Positions 39,018 through 44,622 of a stretch of 44,622 bases of DNA are shown here, one piece after another. The notes under the pieces were generated by a model. It searched no databases, had not been told where the DNA came from, and saw nothing but the letters and a program-made list of their open reading frames with translations. Where the stretch lies: positions 1-44,622 of the forward strand of contig JAFUYA010000011.1 in assembly GCA_017477025.1 (NCBI GenBank), written 5' to 3'. The position numbers were made by a program, and so were the translations under genes. The stretch comes from Bacteroidales bacterium (lineage in GTDB: Bacteria > Bacteroidota > Bacteroidia > Bacteroidales > P3). The number at the start of each line of letters is the position of its first letter. Within the stretch, counting starts at the first letter, position 1.

Positions 39018-39674
39018 TTAATCTTTATCTTGTTGAAATTCAAATCCTAAACGTTTTGCAGTTATTTTACTCTTACTTGCTGCCGAAGTACGAATTTCTC
39101 CTACTGATATTTCTTTTACTTCATCAAAAGGAGGTGTCAGAAGGTCAAAATTATTGGCATATTCCATGGAAGAGCGGATAATATCCGTAACACTTTCGGC
39201 ATTTATTTCAGACGTGTTGAATGATGAGTACAATAGTCCGACTTCTCTTTTGCCTTCAATGAAATAATGATTGTCCTTATTAATAAAAACTCTGCCTATT
39301 AAATATCCCAAATCGTAATCTCTGTTGTAATCAAAAGAATCTGTAAGGAAATTATAGATATTAATCATTCCACAAAAAGATCTTTCTTTATCTTGTTGGA
39401 TATAAGGGAGTCTCATTACCTCATGATTTCTTGAAAATTCAAATACATTAGTGTGCATTATGAAGACCAGTATGTCAGAACCGAATCGAATTTCAAATTC
39501 ATTTTGGTTTTTATCTTCGAAAAAGAATTCATCAGGGTATTGTTTTGACATGTAATTCATAATTTGCCTTGCCTGTTCTCTCATAAGCGAAAAAGTTTCA
39601 TGAGTTTTTTCGATTACATTATTGAGCAGTAAGGTTTTTTTGTGAATTTGTTTTCCTAATTCCTCGTTAGTCAT
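39018..39674 (-). CDS. Conserved protein of unknown function
   Basis: The 218-residue soluble protein has no signal peptide. A helical N terminus (NEELGKQIHKKTLLLNNVIEKTHETFSLMREQARQ) is likely a coiled coil. It is followed by a mixed domain with FEDKNQNEFEIRFGSDILVFIMHTNVFEF, RSFCGMINIYNFLTDSF and YLIGRVFINKDNHYFIEGKREVGLLY. I do not recognise a family with a known function. The start at 39674 (MTNEELGKQ) is preferred over an ATG 11 codons upstream. It lies downstream of the ferredoxin gene, after a terminator, so it probably has its own weak promoter or is read by partial read-through. Confidence 0.75.
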   Translation of the reverse strand: MTNEELGKQIHKKTLLLNNVIEKTHETFSLMREQARQIMNYMSKQYPDEFFFEDKNQNEFEIRFGSDILVFIMHTNVFEFSRNHEVMRLPYIQQDKERSFCGMINIYNFLTDSFDYNRDYDLGYLIGRVFINKDNHYFIEGKREVGLLYSSFNTSEINAESVTDIIRSSMEYANNFDLLTPPFDEVKEISVGEIRTSAASKSKITAKRLGFEFQQDKD

Positions 39675-39705
39675 ATTTTGCTGATCATTTTTGTATAACA
39701 GTTTC

Positions 39706-39742
39706 AAAAAAAATGCCCTGTCAGCAAAATTTTCTGCAGGGC
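39706..39742 (-). terminator. Terminator of the ferredoxin gene
   Basis: GCCCTG (39715-39720) pairs with CAGGGC (39737-39742), extended by CAG/CTG and AAAA/TTTT inside. On the minus strand it is followed by ATTTTTTTT. It lies 30 bases after the ferredoxin stop codon. Confidence 0.88.
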
Positions 39743-39771
39743 TGTTTTTCTTTCTTCTTATATAGCTTCAA

Positions 39772-39942
39772 TTAGTCTTCAGGAGCGATAGCTTCCATCG
39801 GACAAACGTCTGCACATGTACCGCAATCAACACACTGATCAGGGTCTATTTTGTAGATAGGTCCTTCAGATATTGCTCCGTTAGGACATTCGTCAATGCA
39901 AGTTCCACATGCTGCACAGCTGTCTGAAATTTTGTATGCCAT
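39772..39942 (-). CDS. 2[4Fe-4S] ferredoxin
   Basis: A 56-residue protein, MAYKISDSCAACGTCIDECP and so on, has two classic cluster motifs: CAACGTCIDECP and CVDCGTCADVCP. The spacing CxxCxxCxxxCP twice, with pseudo-twofold symmetry, is that of clostridial-type ferredoxins. It is a soluble low-potential electron carrier, for example between pyruvate:ferredoxin oxidoreductase, hydrogenase and Rnf. The physical distance from the rnf genes here is about 20 kb, so only a functional link is suggested. Promoter and terminator indicate a monocistronic gene. Confidence 0.97.
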   Translation of the reverse strand: MAYKISDSCAACGTCIDECPNGAISEGPIYKIDPDQCVDCGTCADVCPMEAIAPED

Positions 39943-39977
39943 TTCTTTATAAAAATTTTAAGGTTAATAACTATCTG

Positions 39978-40006
39978 CAAAAGTATAAACTTTTTGCGAT
40001 ATGCAA
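39978..40006 (-). promoter_or_regulatory. Promoter of the ferredoxin gene
   Basis: On the minus strand TTG (40006-40004), 18 bases, then TACTTTTG (39985-39978) match the Bacteroidota promoter pattern, 36 bases before the start codon. Confidence 0.65.
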
Positions 40007-40412
40007 TACAGTTTTTTTTGAAATTTTAATACTTAAAAGTGAAAAATTTTTGTAATATTCTATTTTTTAAGTATATAGGATTAGAGTAAATATAGTTTGA
40101 GAGAGTAAAGAAGCATAGTTTTGCACGGCTTACTTTTTATGTTTGAAACGGCGGATTATATCAAAAAACTTGTATTTTCAGCGAAGAAATGGCTATACGT
40201 CTTATAATTGTCCGATTTGTACCGAAAAAGCAAAAGGTGCGGCTGTTTGTTTTCAGGCGTTGTAAGAACTGTTGTGTCCGGACAGGAACGATATAAGCAA
40301 AAAAATGCTATTTGTGAAATAGGCGACAAGAATGATTTGAAATATTTTAATTGGTTGACAGGGGATGATATGCAAAAACCCGTTTTTGACTTTACATATA
40401 CGGGAAAATTTG

Positions 40413-40420
40413 TAAATTTG
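40413..40420 (+). promoter_or_regulatory. Bacteroidota -7 promoter element for mnmG
   Basis: TAAATTTG matches TAnnTTTG and lies 69 bases before the mnmG ATG. A TTTA near 40391 could be a weak -33. The gap 40007-40412 between this and the ferredoxin promoter shows no convincing gene. Confidence 0.6.
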
Positions 40421-40488
40421 CAAAAAAAATTATCTGCATATATGCAGACATGATTGATAAATAAGTTTTGCGTATTTTATCGGGAAAT

Positions 40489-42366
40489 ATGTTTGGAGAA
40501 TTTGAAATAATTGTTGTGGGTGCCGGGCATGCAGGGTGTGAAGCTGCTTTAGCAAGTGCTTTATTGGGGAACCGTACGTTGTTGATTACTCAAAATTTGA
40601 ATAGTATAGCAGGCTTGTCCTGTAATCCGTCCATGGGAGGAGTTGCAAAAGGTCAGATAGTCAGGGAAATAGATGCCTTAGGTGGTTACAGCGGAATAGT
40701 AACTGATGAGAACACTATGCAGTTCCGTATGCTCAATGCGTCAAAAGGGCCTGCAATGCACTCACCCAGAGCTCAAGTGGATGATATTTTATTTCCTGTT
40801 TGTTGGAGACGAAAATTGGAAAATACGGATAATCTGTCCTTGTGGCAGGATGAGGTAGTTGATTTGACGGTATCAAAAGGCAGGGTTACGGGAGTTAAAA
40901 CAAAATTGGGAATAAACGTCAAAGCCGCAGCAGTTATATTAACAAACGGAACGTTTCTTAACGGCAGGATACATATCGGGCAAACCAACTTTTCAGGTGG
41001 AAGAATCAGTGAGGCAAATTGTGAGAATCTTACAGAAAATCTGGAAAGATTAGGTTTTGTTTCCGCAAAGTTGAAGACGGGAACGCCTATGCGTGTTGAT
41101 GGACGCAGTATTGATTTTTCCGTTCTTACGGAACAAAAAGGCGATGATAATCCTCAACAGTTTTCTTTTTTACATAAACGTCGTAAGGTTTTAGTCCAAA
41201 GGTCATGTTTTATTGCTAATACAAATGAAAAGGTTCATGACATTCTGCGTACCGGATTTAAGGATTCTCCTATGTTTCAAGGCAGAATCAAAGGTAAAGG
41301 ACCGCGTTATTGTCCCTCTATTGAGGACAAGATTGAGAGATTTTCCGACAAAGATCACCATCAATTGTTTATCGAACCTGAAAGTAATCTGACCAATCTG
41401 TGGTATATCAACGGTTTTTCATCATCACTTCCTTTGGATGTTCAACTAAAAGCTCTTCATCACATAAAAGGATTTGAAAAAGCCGTAATAGAAAAGCCCG
41501 GTTATGCAATTGAGTATGACTATTTCCCGCCTACACAATTGAAATCTTCCCTTGAAACCAAACAAGTAGAGAATCTGTTTTTTGCAGGTCAGATTAACGG
41601 TACAACGGGATATGAAGAAGCTGCCGCACAAGGGCTTATGGCGGGAATAAATGCACATTTGAAATTGAAAAATGCAGATCCGTTAGTATTAAAACGAAGT
41701 GAAGCTTATATAGGAGTATTGATTGACGATCTGATTACAAAAGGTGTTGATGAACCTTACAGGATGTTTACTTCCAGAGCAGAGTACCGTATCTTGTTAA
41801 GACAAGACAATGCAGACGAAAGGCTGACTTCTTTGGGTTATTCCGTAGGGTTGGCAACAAAGAGCAGAATGTATAATCTGGAAAGGAAGTTAAAGCAGAA
41901 AGATTCTCTTATTAACTATCTGAAAACTAACAATGCAGACCCTGTATTTGTAAACAAAACATTGAGTGCATTATCCACGCCCGAAATACCGCATCCCGTG
42001 AAAATGGCATCCCTGTTGTTGCGTCCGCAGGTACAATTGAGTGATTTGGTTTCGGCTATTCCTGATTTGCAAAAGCAGACGGATAAGATACCGTCCGCAA
42101 AAAGGGAAGAGATATTACAACTTGTTCAGACCAACGTAAAATATGAGAATTACATATTGAAAGAGCAGGAAACCGTTGATAAAATAAACAAGTACGAATC
42201 CCTTATCATCAAAGATGATTTTGATTACAATGCACTTAAATCACTGTCTTTCGAAGCAAGGGAAAAATTGACGAAAATCAGACCTCATACTATCGGGCAG
42301 GCTTCAAGAATCAGCGGTGTTTCGCCCGCAGATATTTCCGTATTGATACTATACATTTCACGGTAA
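40489..42366 (+). CDS. mnmG: tRNA uridine-5-carboxymethylaminomethyl modification enzyme MnmG
   Basis: The 625-residue protein matches MnmG (GidA): FAD-binding VVGAGHAGCEAALASALLG, SCNPSMGGVAKGQIVREIDALGG, ASKGPAMHSPRAQVD, TGTFLNGRIHIG-like region (ILTNGTFLNGRIHIG), and GPRYCPSIEDKIERF. The C-terminal helical domain includes RAEYRILLRQDNADERLT and IGQASRISGVSPADISVL. With MnmE it modifies the wobble uridine of several tRNAs. Length is normal. I use the ATG at 40489 rather than the TTG seven codons earlier. It is transcribed alone, with a terminator 35 bases downstream. Confidence 0.97.
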   Translation: MFGEFEIIVVGAGHAGCEAALASALLGNRTLLITQNLNSIAGLSCNPSMGGVAKGQIVREIDALGGYSGIVTDENTMQFRMLNASKGPAMHSPRAQVDDILFPVCWRRKLENTDNLSLWQDEVVDLTVSKGRVTGVKTKLGINVKAAAVILTNGTFLNGRIHIGQTNFSGGRISEANCENLTENLERLGFVSAKLKTGTPMRVDGRSIDFSVLTEQKGDDNPQQFSFLHKRRKVLVQRSCFIANTNEKVHDILRTGFKDSPMFQGRIKGKGPRYCPSIEDKIERFSDKDHHQLFIEPESNLTNLWYINGFSSSLPLDVQLKALHHIKGFEKAVIEKPGYAIEYDYFPPTQLKSSLETKQVENLFFAGQINGTTGYEEAAAQGLMAGINAHLKLKNADPLVLKRSEAYIGVLIDDLITKGVDEPYRMFTSRAEYRILLRQDNADERLTSLGYSVGLATKSRMYNLERKLKQKDSLINYLKTNNADPVFVNKTLSALSTPEIPHPVKMASLLLRPQVQLSDLVSAIPDLQKQTDKIPSAKREEILQLVQTNVKYENYILKEQETVDKINKYESLIIKDDFDYNALKSLSFEAREKLTKIRPHTIGQASRISGVSPADISVLILYISR

Positions 42367-42400
42367 AGTCAAAAGCGGAAGAATATTACTCAGGATTATG

Positions 42401-42430
42401 CCGTACTTATGAAAAAAGTACGGTTTTTTT
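42401..42430 (+). terminator. Terminator of mnmG
   Basis: CCGTACTT (42401-42408) pairs with AAGTACGG (42416-42423), followed by seven T. Confidence 0.88.
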
Positions 42431-42485
42431 GTATGTTTTTACACAGGTAAAATGAAACGCAAAAAGTGTTTTCTTACATTGGCTG

Positions 42486-42570
42486 AAAAAGTAGCGTGAT
42501 TTCTGAAATTTTCTTAATGATTTTGTAAGTTTTCTTAATGATTTCTGACAAAATCACACACTTTTTTTAA
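42486..42570. repeat. Intergenic repeat element with outer inverted and inner tandem repeats (family element D)
   Basis: The outer arms AAAAAGTAGCGTGATTT (42486-42502) and AAATCACACACTTTTTTT (42551-42568) are inverted with small mismatches. Inside, TTTTCTTAATGATTT occurs twice (42509-42523 and 42530-42544) with a 21-base period. The order of blocks matches the minus-strand element at 36.3 kb. It lies between mnmG and the TonB receptor gene, which are convergent. Confidence 0.8.
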
Positions 42571-42711
42571 GCATTCATTTACAATGGTTTTGAAAGTATT
42601 ATTTCTACCGCTTTGAAGTTAGATTTTTTGTCAGGTTATTCTAACAGATTTTTTGTTTATTGTGTTTTCGAAAAGCAGAATAAACTTTTAATAGGCCGAC
42701 AGTGTAGTTTA

Positions 42712-44622
42712 TCACTTATGTCTTTGTCCGTCGGAGCGGTCATCAAAGTTTTCAAGTTGGCGTTTTTTGATTTGCTTGTTGTCATAATACTTTCCGAACT
42801 TATAACGTAACGTAAGCGAGATATAAGGCGGAGTTGCACGCGACCAATTTTCCGTTATGCTGTTAAGATATTCGGTTTTGTTGTAATCTTTTTTACCGAC
42901 AACCCAACCGATTGAGAAATCTACGTTCAATTTGTCTTCAAAGAAGGATTTACCTGCATCAAAACTCAACCATTGCCATCCGTTATCTTTAGTAAGTCCC
43001 CATTGACTTGCCGAACCATAGCCATAATAAACGGAAAGCCGCCATTTATTCGGAAGATTCAGGAATGTATATAAATTAAAGTTATATCCCCAAGTGTCAA
43101 GAGAGGTGCTGTTGCCGTCAAGTGTCATATCGGTATAAAGATAATAGTAAGTAAGCGATAGATTTATGTTCCAGATGTCAAAAAATTGCTTATCAAAACT
43201 TACATTTCCGTTTATGCTGTGGGATTTTCCCATATTAACAGGACGGGATATAACCGCAAGGGGATTATATTCAAATCCGTAAGAATCATTTAAAGGAGTG
43301 GAAAGATTACGTATGTTATCGGTTGAGTAACTGTAATAAACGGATGTAAAAAGCATATATTTATATGAATGTGATAAGGAAATAAGGTGGGCATATTGCG
43401 GTTTGATTTCGGGATTGCCCGTTTCGTAGTAATATTCAGACATTTTGAAGATAAAAGGGTTCAAATTATTCGGATAAGGCCGCGATATACGGTAGTTATA
43501 ATTCAAAGAAATTTCGTTATCATCCTTAAACTTCCAGCCCAATTTGACATTAGGGAAAAGATTTAAGTAATGCGTCTTTATAGTTGTGTCATTGACAACC
43601 TGTGTTCCCTTTGTATTGGTTTGTTCCAGCCTTACACCCAAACGGACGGACAGTTTGGAAGAGAAAAACTTATCCGTAACGGAAGCATATAAGGAGTTGA
43701 TGTTTTCTTTATACTTAAAACGGTTCGTTTCCATTACATTATTTATATATTCAGACCCTTGCAACACCTCAGACTTGTATTCATTGTCGCTAAATGCAAA
43801 CGCAGTCTTTGCTCCTGCCTCAAAAATCAAATCTTTTGTAAAAGGTTTGTAGTAATCCGCCCGAAAAGATAAATTTTGTTGCTTGTTATCAAGTTTTCTT
43901 TTGTTATCGGTGTTGCGTGATAAAGAATTGCTGCCGTCAGGCAATACATTATAATAATCAAGTATGGTTTGACGCTCACTACCGTTAAAACGGTTGTTGT
44001 AATCTAAGTCCATGGAAAATTTACTATCCATAGTGTCCATTTTTTTTACGTAGTTAAGCCCGAGATATGTAAGATTGTTTTGTGCTTTTACCTTTCCGAT
44101 TTGGTTATATAACGAATCGGTGATGTAATACTGCGGATTGTGGGAAATAAATGTGAAATGCTTTCCTTCGGTTGTCGGTTGGTGATAATTACCGTAGTAA
44201 CTGTAAAAGCCAAGTGTGGAAACGCTGTCTAAAGAATAAGAAGCGGAGAAATTAAAATCCAACCCCTTGGTATTACCTTGCCATTTATCGTCAATATTGC
44301 GGAAAAGAACAGTGTCTTGTCCTATCCAAGTGTAACGGTTGGAGGAATCCGCTCCGTAAGGGTCGCCGTAATAATTGTCAGTGTAGGAAAGACCGCCCGA
44401 AATTATCCATTTATCATTGACATAATTCAATCTGACGGACGGATTATAATGATACGTGCGGTCATCTCTGTAATTACCGACCAAAGATGCCGAACCGTTG
44501 ATACCGTATTGCTGATTTTTCTTGATTTTTATGTTTATAATTCCCGCAGTTCCCTCGGCATCATATTTAACTCCCGGATTCTTCAGCACTTCATACGAAT
44601 CAATCATTTCAGGCGTCATTCC
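42712..44622 (-). CDS. TonB-dependent receptor, outer membrane beta-barrel family (partial, N terminus outside window)
   Basis: The visible 635 or more residues lack the signal peptide and the early plug, which lie beyond the right edge. The first part, EMIDSYEVLKNPGVKYDAEGTAGIINIKIKK, is the end of the plug domain. A long barrel follows with RPYPNNLNPFIFKMSEYYYETGNPEIKPQYAHLISLSHSY-type strands, matching the outer membrane beta-barrel family found in Bacteroidota, and C-terminal RATPPYISLTLRYKFGK. Such receptors import or bind ligands with TonB energy; no SusD gene is adjacent, so the ligand is unknown. A 27-residue charged tail after RYKFGKYYD is odd but small. Confidence 0.88.
   Translation of the reverse strand, partial: GMTPEMIDSYEVLKNPGVKYDAEGTAGIINIKIKKNQQYGINGSASLVGNYRDDRTYHYNPSVRLNYVNDKWIISGGLSYTDNYYGDPYGADSSNRYTWIGQDTVLFRNIDDKWQGNTKGLDFNFSASYSLDSVSTLGFYSYYGNYHQPTTEGKHFTFISHNPQYYITDSLYNQIGKVKAQNNLTYLGLNYVKKMDTMDSKFSMDLDYNNRFNGSERQTILDYYNVLPDGSNSLSRNTDNKRKLDNKQQNLSFRADYYKPFTKDLIFEAGAKTAFAFSDNEYKSEVLQGSEYINNVMETNRFKYKENINSLYASVTDKFFSSKLSVRLGVRLEQTNTKGTQVVNDTTIKTHYLNLFPNVKLGWKFKDDNEISLNYNYRISRPYPNNLNPFIFKMSEYYYETGNPEIKPQYAHLISLSHSYKYMLFTSVYYSYSTDNIRNLSTPLNDSYGFEYNPLAVISRPVNMGKSHSINGNVSFDKQFFDIWNINLSLTYYYLYTDMTLDGNSTSLDTWGYNFNLYTFLNLPNKWRLSVYYGYGSASQWGLTKDNGWQWLSFDAGKSFFEDKLNVDFSIGWVVGKKDYNKTEYLNSITENWSRATPPYISLTLRYKFGKYYDNKQIKKRQLENFDDRSDGQRHK

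Noticed and set aside
40208-40453. Open frame of 81 codons before mnmG
   Set aside because: Its sequence has no family features, it runs through the probable mnmG promoter at 40413 and its composition is that of AT-rich spacer.

Overview
The window reads as a chromosomal segment of an anaerobic Bacteroidota bacterium, most likely order Bacteroidales. Supporting this are a type IX secretion (T9SS) C-terminal sorting domain on a giant surface protein, Bacteroidota-type promoters (TTTG, about 19 bp, TAnnTTTG) before many genes, an AT-rich sequence, Rnf subunits of the Bacteroidales kind, a TonB-dependent receptor of the outer membrane beta-barrel family, and an envelope cluster containing coaX, an outer membrane barrel, a TPR protein and lptC. 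I see no insertion sequence, phage, plasmid or CRISPR array. Most genes are core or conserved functions.

Layout. 0.1-9.1 kb (minus): one gene for a 2987-residue secreted protein built of about eight jelly-roll modules, fibronectin-like domains and a T9SS tail. 9.4-11.3 kb (plus): a two-gene unit of a thioredoxin-like lipoprotein and a cysteine desulfidase (CyuA) relative. 11.5-15.3 kb (minus): MATE transporter, a YhiN/HI0933 flavoprotein, Era and tRNA-His. 15.7-20.1 kb (plus): rnfA, a small unknown protein, a WaaE-like glycosyltransferase, then rnfB and rnfC followed directly by a terminator; rnfD, rnfG and rnfE are not present. 20.1-21.5 kb: a gene-poor stretch with tRNA-Cys, then a HAD-IB phosphatase that overlaps tail-to-tail with a GH2 beta-galactosidase (21.5-24.9 kb, minus). 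25.1-28.4 kb (plus): a TPR lipoprotein, tRNA-Lys and tRNA-Thr, and an M20 amidohydrolase. 28.5-39.9 kb (minus): rlmN, lptC, a TPR protein, an outer membrane barrel, coaX, an unknown exported protein, a PepC-like peptidase, a GT4 glycosyltransferase, TatD, S20, tRNA-Glu, an unknown protein and a 2[4Fe-4S] ferredoxin. 40.5-42.4 kb (plus): mnmG. 42.7 kb to the right edge (minus): a TonB-dependent receptor cut by the window end.

How the genes relate. The coaX to lptC run is tightly packed and partly overlapping, which suggests one envelope-linked operon. The ferredoxin and the Rnf subunits belong to anaerobic electron transfer. The giant T9SS protein and the beta-galactosidase point to a host- or glycan-associated lifestyle. 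The observations most worth following are (1) a family of related intergenic hairpin elements at the 3' ends of genes, three of them between convergent genes, (2) the broken Rnf gene order, (3) a nested palindrome in the leader of lptC, and (4) a small protein beside rnfA that looks like a nucleotidyltransferase without its catalytic residues. I did not find anything I would confidently call a new defence or mobile system.
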